From the NCBI GenBank assembly GCA_045113775.1, contig JBGUJH010000106.1, positions 1-64,000 on the forward strand: a stretch of DNA of 64,000 bases, given 5' to 3'. The position numbers were made by a program, and so were the translations under genes. Below the pieces are notes generated by a model. The model was not told where the DNA came from. It searched no databases and worked only from the letters and a program-made list of their open reading frames with translations. This stretch comes from CAG-791 sp045113775 (lineage in GTDB: Bacteria; Bacillota; Clostridia; Lachnospirales; Lachnospiraceae). Position 1 is the first letter of the stretch. Every line of letters begins with the position of its first letter. This document shows, one piece after another, positions 6,602 through 15,700 of the stretch.

Positions 6602-7972
6602 TACCTCGTTCTCCCCCGCAAACATCCTGCGCATCACCAGCCTGTAAATCACCCAGGACAAAAAAGCGACAATAATATCACTCAGAAGCTGCGACCAGGC
6701 AAGCCCATACATCCCGAAAAGCCGATCCAGCAGGAACAACATCGGAATGTTAATCATCAGCCATCTCATTACAATAAGGAGCAAAGCCGTGTTGCCCTTT
6801 CCCAGCGCCTGAAAATAGTGAACATATATAAAACTCAGAAACATCATGATCGTGGCAAGCGCACGAATCCTCAGAAAGTCCGTCCCAAGCGCCACCGTTG
6901 CCTCGTCCCCGATAAAGATCCTGATCAAATACGGCGCAAACAACTCATAAAGCGCAATACTCCCAATACTGATCGCTATGCCCGCGGTGCGCGCGGCATA
7001 CAGAACCGACTTCATGCGCGGTATGTTTCCCGATGAATAATTATAGGCGGCAAGCGGCATCATCCCCAGACACAAACCGATGCCGACATTCAACGGCAGA
7101 CGTTCTACTTTGAGGACGATTCCAATCGCGGCAAGCGCAATATCACTGTGCGCAGCCATCAGCTTATCGAGCACAATATAATCGAGATCGAACAAAAACG
7201 GCCCCAGAGCAGCCGGCAGTCCAACGCCAAAAAAGGATGCCAAATGCGCGGCGCTCGGCAGCCCGTCAAGCAGAGAAAAGTGCAGAATCGGGCTGTGCAG
7301 GCGAAGAATCGTGATCACAAAGTACGTGCACGTGATGGTATTTGAGAGTGCCGTCGCTATGCCCGCGCCCAGAATCTCGTGCCCGCGCGGCAGCAGCACA
7401 AACATGAACAGCGGATCCAGAATAATATTGATGATGCCGCCCATAGAAATAGCAAACCCGGCCTGCTTCGAGAGCCCGACATTGCGCAGCAAGTTCGCCA
7501 TAGTCATCGCAGCGATCGTCGGCGTCGCGCCCAGAACAATTACACAGGTGCAGTACTGCTTGGCAAATTCAAACGTCTGCTCACTTGCCCCCAGCAATGT
7601 CAGCAGCGGATGCATAAAAACTCCGGTCATTATGGCAAAAAATAGCCCGCCAAAAACCGAAAACCAAACACTAAAGGAAGCGACACGGCGCGCATTGTTC
7701 GGTTCATCTGCGCCGAGCAGCCTGGCGATCAAAGTCCCGCCGCCAGCCCCGGCAATATTCGCCACCGCAATACAGACATTAAAAATCGGCAGAATCAAAG
7801 CAGCGCCGGCCACCATATACGGATTATTCGTCCGCCCAATATAAAAAGTGTCGGCCATATTATAGATCAGCACGATGATCTGCGATATCACAGTAGGGAT
7901 CGCCATCGTGGCCAGCGCCTGCGGCACCGGCATTTCTTCAAACAGCTTTCGATTTTCTTCTGCTTCACGCAT
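6596..7972 (-). CDS. MATE-family efflux transporter
   Basis: 458 residues, twelve predicted membrane helices in two similar halves, typical length for MATE (NorM/MepA-like) cation-coupled drug exporters. Family hallmarks include MAIPTVISQIIVLIYNMADTFYIG near the start, LLGADEPNNARRVASF around 85-100, and the matching second-half segment PRMKSVLYAARTAGIAIS. It sits in the cytoplasmic membrane and would export toxic organic cations. Its last residues (ENEVP) and stop codon are supplied by a dispersed repeat, so the natural C-terminus may have changed slightly. A repeat also lies just before the start codon. Confidence 0.9.
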   Translation of the reverse strand: MREAEENRKLFEEMPVPQALATMAIPTVISQIIVLIYNMADTFYIGRTNNPYMVAGAALILPIFNVCIAVANIAGAGGGTLIARLLGADEPNNARRVASFSVWFSVFGGLFFAIMTGVFMHPLLTLLGASEQTFEFAKQYCTCVIVLGATPTIAAMTMANLLRNVGLSKQAGFAISMGGIINIILDPLFMFVLLPRGHEILGAGIATALSNTITCTYFVITILRLHSPILHFSLLDGLPSAAHLASFFGVGLPAALGPFLFDLDYIVLDKLMAAHSDIALAAIGIVLKVERLPLNVGIGLCLGMMPLAAYNYSSGNIPRMKSVLYAARTAGIAISIGSIALYELFAPYLIRIFIGDEATVALGTDFLRIRALATIMMFLSFIYVHYFQALGKGNTALLLIVMRWLMINIPMLFLLDRLFGMYGLAWSQLLSDIIVAFLSWVIYRLVMRRMFAGENEVP

Positions 7973-7982
7973 ACTCTTACAC

Positions 7983-8066
7983 CTACCTCTAGGGTATCTT
8001 GTTTGCCCGACCTCTAGGGTGTTTGCCCGACCTCTAGGGTACCTCGACCTCTAGGGTACCTTGCCC
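7983..8066. repeat. dispersed repeat cluster
   Basis: Four copies of (TTGCC)CGACCTCTAGGGT(ACCTCG) between the MATE and EamA genes. Confidence 0.8.
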
Positions 8067-8074
8067 ATATTCGT

Positions 8075-8488
8075 TCACATCACCATCACCAACGTCCCCG
8101 CACCAATCAGGATGCATCCAATCAGGGACTTGGCCGTAAACTCCTCATGAAGGAAGATAAAGGCCAAAACCAGTGTAATAACAACCGACAGCTTATCGAT
8201 CGGAACAACCTTTGAGGCTTCACCAACCTGCAGGGCTTTATAGTAGCAGAGCCATGAAGCCCCTGTAGCCAGCCCTGACAAGATGAGAAAGATCCAGCTC
8301 CTCTGACTTATGGATTTTATACCGTCCTGTGCATTCGTCAGGAATACCATGCCCCAAGCCATAACCACCACGACCAGCGTGCGGATAGCCGTGGCCAGAT
8401 TGGAATTAACACCTTCAATACCAATCTTGGCGAGAATAGATGTAAGCGCGGCAAATACCGCTGAACCCAACGCAAACCAGATCCACAT
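8075..8488 (-). CDS. EamA-type small membrane transporter
   Basis: 137 residues with about five hydrophobic helices forming one EamA (drug/metabolite transporter) repeat: ALGSAVFAALTSILAKIGIEGVNSNLATAIRT at the N-terminus and LSVVITLVLAFIFLHEEFTAKSLIGCILIGAGTLVM at the C-terminus. Single-repeat members are known and probably dimerise. The substrate is not evident. GGGGAG lies 9 nt before the ATG. Confidence 0.8.
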   Translation of the reverse strand: MWIWFALGSAVFAALTSILAKIGIEGVNSNLATAIRTLVVVVMAWGMVFLTNAQDGIKSISQRSWIFLILSGLATGASWLCYYKALQVGEASKVVPIDKLSVVITLVLAFIFLHEEFTAKSLIGCILIGAGTLVMVM

Positions 8489-8557
8489 AAGCCTGACTCC
8501 CCTCGTTCACTCTACATAACTGTCCCTTAACCTTGCCAGTCAAAAAATAGACGCATG

Positions 8558-8660
8558 ACCTTCGACCTCTAGGGTATCTTGTGACCTTCGACCTCTAGGG
8601 TATCTTGTCCTGCAACATGACCTTCGACCTCTATGACCTTCGACCTCTAGGGTATCTCGT
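8558..8660. repeat. dispersed repeat cluster with local unit ATGACCTTCGACCTCTAGGGTATCTTGT
   Basis: Four units whose shared flank (TGACCTTCGACCTCT) is found only at this locus, showing that tandem copying occurred locally. The last copy gives the final residues and stop codon of the gene downstream of it. Confidence 0.8.
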
Positions 8661-9180
8661 CCCGCAAGATCGCTTCTATCATTTTCCCGTAATCATCATT
8701 AATCAGTACAATCTGCTCCCCGGCATTCCGGAAGCCATCTATAAAGCTTTTGTTATCAGCCGTCAAATCAGCTATCGTGCAATCCGCATCGACCAGCCTT
8801 GACTCAATTTCGGACTCATGTCCAATAATCTGCTCAAAATGCCTTTGTAAATATTCTTGTGTCATAGCCAGACAGACGAACCTGATAGCCGGCAAGTACT
8901 GTTTGTCAAAATCCTGCCGCCAGCCAAATGGTATATAGCAGCCCTCAACAATGAGATTTTGCTTGTTCTCGATTGCTGTTTTTATTATTTCCCGGACAAT
9001 CGGCCACAAGTAATCCGTTAGCTCATTATCATCTTCCGGTGTCAGTTCAGTATTTCCGCTGCGTATCAATCCCATTTTTAGATGGTCGATGGAAAGATAG
9101 GGATACCCATATTTTTCGAGCATCTTCTGTGCCAGCAGCGTTTTCCCCGTATGAGATGCACCGGTTATCAATATAATCAT
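8647..9180 (-). CDS. P-loop kinase-like protein
   Basis: 177 residues with a Walker A motif GASHTGKT at 7-14 and the compact layout of nucleoside/shikimate-kinase-like P-loop enzymes (YLSIDHLKMGLIR, then NLIVEGCYIP as a Walker B-like strand). By family it would phosphorylate a small molecule using ATP; the substrate is unknown. GGAGG lies 4 nt before the ATG. The last residues EIP-stop come from a dispersed repeat. Confidence 0.75.
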   Translation of the reverse strand: MIILITGASHTGKTLLAQKMLEKYGYPYLSIDHLKMGLIRSGNTELTPEDDNELTDYLWPIVREIIKTAIENKQNLIVEGCYIPFGWRQDFDKQYLPAIRFVCLAMTQEYLQRHFEQIIGHESEIESRLVDADCTIADLTADNKSFIDGFRNAGEQIVLINDDYGKMIEAILRDEIP

Positions 9181-9250
9181 AAGACCTCCACCCCCGACCT
9201 CTAGGGTACCTTGCCCCGGACCCCCGACCTCTAGGGTACTTTACCCCCCG
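9181..9250. repeat. dispersed repeat cluster
   Basis: Two CCCCCGACCTCTAGGGTAC copies in the gap between the kinase-like and PhzF genes; a frame reading through them is not a gene. Confidence 0.8.
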
Positions 9251-9292
9251 GGAATCTCCCGGAAATCTTGTTCCGGCCAAAAACCTGACAAG

Positions 9293-10075
9293 TCAGAGCT
9301 TAGCAACAATTTCAGATACTGCCACTAGCGCCGCCTCGCCGCTGATGGCGATTCTTCCATTTCCGAGCATCTCACAACTCAGATAACCTCCACGCTTCGA
9401 CGCCTGATAAGCCTTAATTTCTTTTTTCTTCAACACCTGCGACCAGTAATCGGCGATCTGGCAATGAGCCGATCCACAAACCGGATCTTCCGGAATAGCC
9501 AGTTTCGGGCAAAAGCTTCGAGAGACGCAGTCAGTCTCTTTTCCATGTGCCGTCGCGTTTTGAATGCGGCCTTCAATCGACTTCAAAGCTTCTTGATCCG
9601 GTATCATGCACCGCACCTGTTCCTCGGTTTCAAACACACAAACCAGATCCAGCCCCAGCACAGCTTTGACCGGACGCATGCCAAATGCCTGCTCCATCGC
9701 GTCAGTAACCGGAATTTCCTTCAATTCATAGGTCGGAAAATCCATTTCATAAAGATTGCCCTTTCTCCGAATCGTCAGCAAGCCGCTCAATGTACTGAAC
9801 TGAACCAAATCACTGCCCGGTTCGTAGAAATTCAGTATGACAAAAGCAGAAGCCAGCGTTGCGTGACCGCATAGTTCCACCTCCGTTCCGGGCGTGAACC
9901 AGCGGAGATGATATCCTTGAGTCTCTTTGACGATGAACGCTGTCTCGGAGAGATTATTTTCCATCGCCAGTTTCATCATAGAATTTTCCGAAGGCCAGCT
10001 GTCCAAAACACAGACTGCCGCCGGATTTCCGGAAAAAGGTTTGCTTGTAAACGCGTCAACAATATATTGCTTCAT
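9293..10075 (-). CDS. PhzF-family isomerase/epimerase-like protein
   Basis: 260 residues, the usual length for the PhzF (diaminopimelate-epimerase-fold) family. Signatures: VDAFTSKPFSGNPAAVCVL at the N-terminus, NNLSETAFIV with the catalytic Glu (about 45), RWFTPGTEVELCGHATLASA, and EDPVCGSAHCQIADYW in the second half. Members catalyse isomerisations; the substrate here is unknown. Likely cytosolic. Repeats flank both ends. GAGG lies 7-8 nt before the start. Confidence 0.9.
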   Translation of the reverse strand: MKQYIVDAFTSKPFSGNPAAVCVLDSWPSENSMMKLAMENNLSETAFIVKETQGYHLRWFTPGTEVELCGHATLASAFVILNFYEPGSDLVQFSTLSGLLTIRRKGNLYEMDFPTYELKEIPVTDAMEQAFGMRPVKAVLGLDLVCVFETEEQVRCMIPDQEALKSIEGRIQNATAHGKETDCVSRSFCPKLAIPEDPVCGSAHCQIADYWSQVLKKKEIKAYQASKRGGYLSCEMLGNGRIAISGEAALVAVSEIVAKL

Positions 10076-10090
10076 TCTTCGCCTCTTTTC

Positions 10091-10300
10091 CTGAGGTACC
10101 TCCGACCTCTAGGGTACCTCCGACCTCTGAGGTACCTCCGACCTCTAGGGTACCTCCGACCTCTAGGTATCTCCGACCTCTAAGGTACCTCCGACCTCTA
10201 GGGTACCTTGCTCCCCACGAGATACAAACTACCCTAGAGGTCGCCTCATCTCACCCTAGAGGTTGCCTCATCTCATACTACCCTAGAGGTCGCCTCCCCC
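10091..10300. repeat. dispersed repeat cluster in two opposed halves
   Basis: The left half has six or more CCGACCTCTAGGGTACCT units in one orientation. The right half (10230-10300) has three ACCCTAGAGGTCGCCTCATCTC units in the other orientation. The switch lies near 10215-10230. Confidence 0.85.
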
Positions 10301-10303
10301 AGC

Positions 10304-11296
10304 TCACCCCACCGCGACCTCATCAATCAACTTCAGCTCCTCCGGCGTAAACGCCGTATTCCCGATCGCCTTAATATTGTCGAGAATCTGCGAAGGCTTC
10401 GAAGCCCCAATCAGAACCGAAGTCACCGCGTCATCCTTCAAAATCCATGCGAGCGCCATCTCGGCCAGCGTCTGCCCCCTGCCCTTCGCGATCTCATTGA
10501 GCCTGCGGACCTGCCCGATCTTCGCCTCGGTCAGGCTGCTCTCCTTGAGGAACCTGCTGTCCGTGCGAACGCGGCTGTCCGCCGGAATCCCGCTCAGATA
10601 CCGATCCGTCAGCACGCCCTGCGCCAGCGGCGTAAAGCAGATGATCCCCTTCCCGAGCTTCGGTGCGGTCTCCTTGAGTCCGTTTCTCTCGACCGTCCTG
10701 TCCAAAATATTGTATCGATTCTGGTTAATCACAAACGGCACTCGCATCTCCGTCAAAATCGCCGACGCCTTCGCCAGTGTCGGCCCGTCATAGTTGGACA
10801 GCCCCACATACAGCGCTTTGCCGCTCCTCACTGCCTGCTCCAAAGCCCCCATCGTCTCCTCCAAGGGAGTGTTCGGATCCATCCTGTGGTGGTAGAAAAT
10901 ATCGACATATTCCAGCCCCATCCTCTTCAGGGACTGATCAAGACTTGCCAAAAGATACTTCCGGCTGCCCCAGTCTCCGTAAGGCCCCTCCCACATCGTA
11001 TATCCTGCTTTTGTGGAAATGATCATCTCGTCCCGGTAAGCCCGAAAATTCTCGTTCAAAATCCTGCCAAAATTCTTCTCCGCACTCCCCGGCTCCGGCC
11101 CGTAATTATTTGCCAGGTCAAAATGCGTGATCCCATTATCAAAAGCCGTAAAGCACAGCTTCTCCATATTCGCATAAGAACTCGTGTCACCAAAATTGTG
11201 CCACAGCCCAAGTGAAACAGCCGGAAGCAGCAGGCCGCTCTTGCCACACCGGTTATACTTCATGCACTCGTATCTCTTTTCATTTGCAATATACAT
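10304..11296 (-). CDS. aldo/keto reductase, YghZ-like
   Basis: About 330 residues, the size of the AKR14/YghZ (L-glyceraldehyde-3-phosphate reductase) group. Motifs: GLWHNFGD, FDLANNYGPEPGSAEKNFGRIL with catalytic Asp/Tyr, STKAGY with the catalytic Lys, YVDIFYHHRMDP with the catalytic His, and GLSNYDG. It would reduce small aldehydes with NADPH in the cytosol. The frame is open to 11338, but those codons translate repeat DNA. I chose the ATG at 11296, which has GGGAGG 7 nt upstream. Confidence 0.88.
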   Translation of the reverse strand: MYIANEKRYECMKYNRCGKSGLLLPAVSLGLWHNFGDTSSYANMEKLCFTAFDNGITHFDLANNYGPEPGSAEKNFGRILNENFRAYRDEMIISTKAGYTMWEGPYGDWGSRKYLLASLDQSLKRMGLEYVDIFYHHRMDPNTPLEETMGALEQAVRSGKALYVGLSNYDGPTLAKASAILTEMRVPFVINQNRYNILDRTVERNGLKETAPKLGKGIICFTPLAQGVLTDRYLSGIPADSRVRTDSRFLKESSLTEAKIGQVRRLNEIAKGRGQTLAEMALAWILKDDAVTSVLIGASKPSQILDNIKAIGNTAFTPEELKLIDEVAVG

Positions 11297-11318
11297 TTGC
11301 CACCTCCCGCTTCTGCGA

Positions 11319-11456
11319 ATAGATACCCTAGAGGTCACCGATACCCCACGATACCCCAGAGGTCACCAATACCCCAGAGGTCACCAATACCCCAGAGGTC
11401 ACCGATACCCCAGAGGTCACCGATACCCCAGAGGTCACCAATACCCTAAAGGTCAA
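11319..11456. repeat. tandem array of an 18-bp unit
   Basis: About seven near-perfect copies of ATACCCCAGAGGTCACCR in tandem without spacers. This is a locally amplified version of the dispersed repeat (ACCCCAGAGGT core). There are no unique spacers, so it is not a CRISPR array. Confidence 0.85.
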
Positions 11457-11548
11457 AAAATAGACCCACGCCAGGCTCAGCACCGCACAGGTGCGCCGCC
11501 CATCAAATCAAGTTGTCCCATAAATGTTCAATAATAATTATGCCATGT

Positions 11549-11692
11549 TCCCCGACCTCTAGGGTAGTTTTTTCCCCTAGGGTAGTTTTTTCCCGAGGAT
11601 TTCCGACCTCTAGGGTAGTTTTTCGCCAGCGACCTCTAGGGTAGTTTTTCGCCAGGGTAGTTTTAGGTAGTTTTTCGCCAGGGTAGTTTTAC
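11549..11692. repeat. dispersed repeat cluster, GGGTAGTTTTTC variant
   Basis: Several GACCTCTAGGGTAGTTTTTCGCCAG units and truncated GGGTAGTTTT pieces that look like slippage products. They sit beyond the terminator of the tubulin-associated gene block. Confidence 0.8.
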
Positions 11693-11699
11693 GCAAAAA

Positions 11700-11757
11700 T
11701 CCCCCGGGGTGTTTTGCCGACTGACCTGTCAGCAAACCACCCCGGAGGCCTTTTTTC
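11700..11757 (-). terminator. rho-independent terminator after the 11817-12608 gene
   Basis: CCGGGGTG/CACCCCGG with additional TTTGC/GCAAA pairing forms a long stem. It is followed by a short T-run on the minus strand and by CCTTTTTT on the plus strand, so it can act in both directions. Confidence 0.75.
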
Positions 11758-11816
11758 CACAACTAAATTCAGCTGACCCAGAGCCCACTTCCACAGGAGC
11801 CCTCATCCCTCTCACC

Positions 11817-12608
11817 TTAATACAGCGGGCAGTCAAACGCACTGAAAATCGCAATATCCGTGGCATAGATCTTATACAGTTCATTGAACTCTTCGTCAGA
11901 TATAAACTCGATCCTGCCTCCCCCGCCTGCAGTCTTAATATATTTGAAAATGAAGGGAGTGTCGCCCTCAAATTCAAGCCCGCACAAATAGGTAGAGTGA
12001 TTCTTCACTATCTCATCAGCCACAAAGAACACATCAGGAGTCCCGTCCTTTTTGGTAAGTGTAATAGTCGGTGCCTTATTGAGATTGATAAAAACCTTGG
12101 GCTTCGGGAAAACAAGACTCTGCGCAGAGAACTTATAAGGATACATGGCAGAGACACGCAAATTCTCGATGGCATTATTGACCATTCGTTTTGCCTCGAT
12201 CAGGATAAAAGGATTCTCAGTAAACACGCGGCTCTTCATATAATTCCCGCAAAACATTTCCTGCGCCACCTCATCAAGCGGGCTGCCCGTTCTCAGGCCG
12301 CGATTGAATGCACCGGAAGTTTTATCAAACAAATCAGAGATAACCAAGGCCTGCTCGGCTGATGTTCCCTGATGATAGTACTTAAATGAAGAAGAAATCG
12401 CACTGATTGCACATTCTGAAAACTTCTTCGGAGCAACGCTTTGACACAAAGATGCCAAAACACTGAGAAAAGTAATTTCAGTCGCAGCGCGGCAGGCAGA
12501 ATCCGTAAACCTCTCGATCACGGGATCCGCGTAATATCGAATTCTTCCAATAAACTCCCTGGCATTATCAATGTCCTGTTTGCTCGGTCCCCTGCTAAAT
12601 AATCCCAT
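11817..12608 (-). CDS. unknown protein at the end of the tubulin-like gene block
   Basis: 263 residues, not recognised. The first half is helical (IERFTDSACRAATEITFLSVLASLCQ). The second half looks like beta strands (PKVFINLNKAPTITLTKKDGTPDVFF; FIFKYIKTAGGGGRIEFISD). No signal peptide, membrane helix or catalytic motif is evident. It has an excellent GGGAGG ribosome binding site, a TATAAT element about 55 nt upstream, and its own terminator, so it may be separately transcribed. It lies 117 bp after the tubulin-like gene and may be its partner (inference from position only). Confidence 0.7.
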   Translation of the reverse strand: MGLFSRGPSKQDIDNAREFIGRIRYYADPVIERFTDSACRAATEITFLSVLASLCQSVAPKKFSECAISAISSSFKYYHQGTSAEQALVISDLFDKTSGAFNRGLRTGSPLDEVAQEMFCGNYMKSRVFTENPFILIEAKRMVNNAIENLRVSAMYPYKFSAQSLVFPKPKVFINLNKAPTITLTKKDGTPDVFFVADEIVKNHSTYLCGLEFEGDTPFIFKYIKTAGGGGRIEFISDEEFNELYKIYATDIAIFSAFDCPLY

Positions 12609-12696
12609 GATATTTCCTCCCTTATTATCTTCCTGAACGATACCTGGATTTATTATTCATTATAATACAAAACAGTCCGGTATTTTGTTTATTTTG

Positions 12697-12722
12697 ACCT
12701 CGGCCTCTAGGGTAGTTTGTTC
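12697..12722. repeat. single dispersed repeat copy
   Basis: One GACCTCGGCCTCTAGGGTAGTTTGT copy just behind the stop of the tubulin-like gene. Confidence 0.7.
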
Positions 12723-12724
12723 CT

Positions 12725-15700
12725 CTAAACACCGTACCCATCCCGAAATTCCCAAAGTATCCACATCATCTCCACGAAGAACTCTTCGAGCTCCGGCGGC
12801 ATTTCCGGAATTCTTATTATGAATCTCCCGTACCTTCTCGCCTTCTCATTGTGATCAGCCAATAACTCTTCCAAATGATTACAAGCAGCTCTGATCTCCT
12901 CTTCATACTCCTTATAATCAAAGAGCTCTTCCAGCCTTTCCCTCACTTCCTCTTTAATGGCCGCGCGTATTTGGTCATCCAATTCCATATAATCCAACAG
13001 CCCTTGATAAATTTGAGCATAACGCCAATAAGGGTTTTTAGGTAAAACAGAGGTGAGTACGACCTCCCGTTTCACACCATCCTTGGTCTGCATGTAAACC
13101 ATCTTTCGAGAAGATTGACATATAACGCCGGTGAACAGCGCATAGAAGTACTCTTCTTTCATGGCCTCATCTTTTTTTAAAGCCTCTGCTCTCGACTTAA
13201 TGCTGCTGATCTTGTCCAAAATATCGAGCTGCCTCTTAATCTCTTTGAGTAATGCGGGTGAACTCATGACGTAGTCTAATCTGACTGTATCTTCAAAGCC
13301 GGCAGCACCATCATTTGGTATGAACATAGTTCGAACGGGCATCCTGCTATGCAAGTAATGTTCTGTTCTATCCGGAATCTCATATGCAGCTCTGCTGCCA
13401 TGTCTGTTGAACGCTTCTTCCGCAAAGCGCTCCAGGTCCTCCGGTTCTTCGTACACCGCCAATTCCCACGCCCCGTTGTCGCAACTGCGAATAATACCGA
13501 CGTCAACAGCTCTTCTGTACATTTTCTTGTTTTGAAGCATCTCTTCTGTCGGTTTAGCCGTCATGCTGAATGGCATAAGATCCGGTAGTTTTCTCCAGTC
13601 GCGGGAATCTTTCTCCGTTCCCTCATAGATATGAAATCCCTTAAAGTTGTCCTCATGCTGGTAGCTTTCTTTATAAAGATTTGTACCGCAGTAAGCGAAC
13701 ATCGGCACTCCAAATAAACAGTTCAGCCGGTAAATCCTGTACGGGGATGAACTCTTTACAAGATGAAGAAACGGATCCCAGTCGGAATGTATGACCATAG
13801 CTTTGTGAAGGATCACTGATGTATCAGGAATAAACACTAAGTCCCGCTTGCAGGAATTTTGATTGTAGAACCCATTGATCCAGAAAAGAGGCAGGGCTTT
13901 GTACCCAAGAGGTTCCAAAATATCTTTGAATGCCATATTTTCAAGTACACTCGCATCCGTCGTGCCAAACTTCATCTCCAAGTACCCTTCCATCGTCTTT
14001 GAAGAATACTCATCGAAAACGCCGGACACATAATCCGAGACAAACTTGACGATCCTGCTCTCCTCCCCTGTTGCCCATACATCCTCGGCTTTGAAAAACG
14101 CACGATTAAAACGGCTCGCTTCCCGGTCAAAATCCAGATTTCCGAGCGTTTGATCCAACTGTCGCATCGTTTGGAAATTCAGTTCCGGAATACGTACTGT
14201 GCAAGGATCACGCAGCACCATCGCTCCGATCCTCATTGCAAGACTATTCTCAGCGGAAGTATCAAGGAGCTCTGAGTATACTTTGCAATAGGGCTCGAAA
14301 CGCTTGTCGAAGAGCGCGTTGAACTGTGCAATTATTCCCGGAATCATGTTTTGCATTCTCTCAAGCACTGCGATTTTGAGGTCCAGCTCGTAATATTTAT
14401 CTATTTTTTCCCAAAGCGCATTAAACAGCCTCTTCCTGTTCTGAAAAAATCCGGAATGGATGTATTCCGAGCGGGCCTTTTTTACTTCATACAGCATCGA
14501 CGCCTGATGACCCGAAAGGACCCGGATCATTTCTTTGGTCCTCTCCAGACTCTCTTCCAAAACATTGACCAGATTTTTCTCTTCTGCCCCCTTCAGAACT
14601 CTTGCTGCATAAAAGGGACCTCTGGCGGGATCCGCAACTGCCTCTTCAAGCGCCAGAAACACCTTCCGGATTACGGATATGCTGCTTTCGCCCTCTGAAG
14701 TCTTATCCCGCCTCCAATCATACATTACGCTTTCGCCCTCTGAGGTCTTATCCCGTCTCCAATCATACATAAGAGCCGGAATAACCATCTCCGCCCTCAT
14801 CAGCATTTTTTCATTTCTATTGTTGAAATAATTGTTGATTTCTTTGGGCAGAATCAGTTCATTCGGTGAGCTCAGATCAGATTCATTAAAACTGCCGCGG
14901 TACATTCTTTCATCAAGTGGTTCAGTAGACTCCGAAAACGACAACACTCCCGTGACCGGGCTCAGCAGTCCCTCAAAATCAAGCCCATTCTCCCGGGCAA
15001 TCTGATCGACCTCTTCGGCTGTTGGATATTTTGACCTGCCATCAGAAAATCCACTAAACAATGCACCGCCAAGATAGGATAAGATCTCCCTGATCGGTAC
15101 GACTGCTCTGGACGTTCCAAGTGCAATATATCTGTAATTCGCGCCATGCTCTACACGCACCTGCTGCAAAGCAGAGCGGTAATCAGCCATGTGCGTTTGC
15201 ATATTGAGTTCATTCTTTGTAAGGAACTGCATGACATAATCGCAGACAGCATTCAGTGCACAGCCATAAGCATCTTTCAGCTGATCACCGTGCATCGTCC
15301 TGGAACTGATAAGGTGACACACATTCACAAGGGGATTCTTGGTCGGGCCTATGTGGAATCCGCGGTACTCCTGATCCCATTCTCCCCCATTAGTCTCAAA
15401 GTTCATGCAGTAGTCAAGCTCTTTCATCGCGGCATAGCCATTTTGCGATAATTTGTGGTAACTGTTCTGATATGCATTGATTGAAGGAATGCTCAGATTG
15501 ACGTCCGGCAAAAAAAAGTAGCCGAATACAGTTGTGCGATCGTTCCCGTGATACCTCAGAGCTCTTTGCACGAGATAGCAGACGTCAAGAAAAATACCGG
15601 AACCTGTCCCGCCGCAAAGCCCGCTGAAAATATGGACGTTAATATCCGCTCCCGCAGGAAAGCCCCTTAACGCGTCCATGATCAGAGACTCGACTCTGCG

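Noticed and set aside
9047..9280. 77-residue minus-strand frame (RGVKYPRGRGSGARYPRGRG)
   Set aside because: Repeat-derived and overlapping the kinase-like gene's 5' end in another frame.
11319..11456. Possible CRISPR array (18-bp tandem units)
   Set aside because: Units are contiguous with no unique spacers, and match the dispersed repeat family.
14351..15451. Plus-strand frames of 100-115 residues inside the tubulin-like gene
   Set aside because: Antisense shadows of a long, motif-bearing gene.
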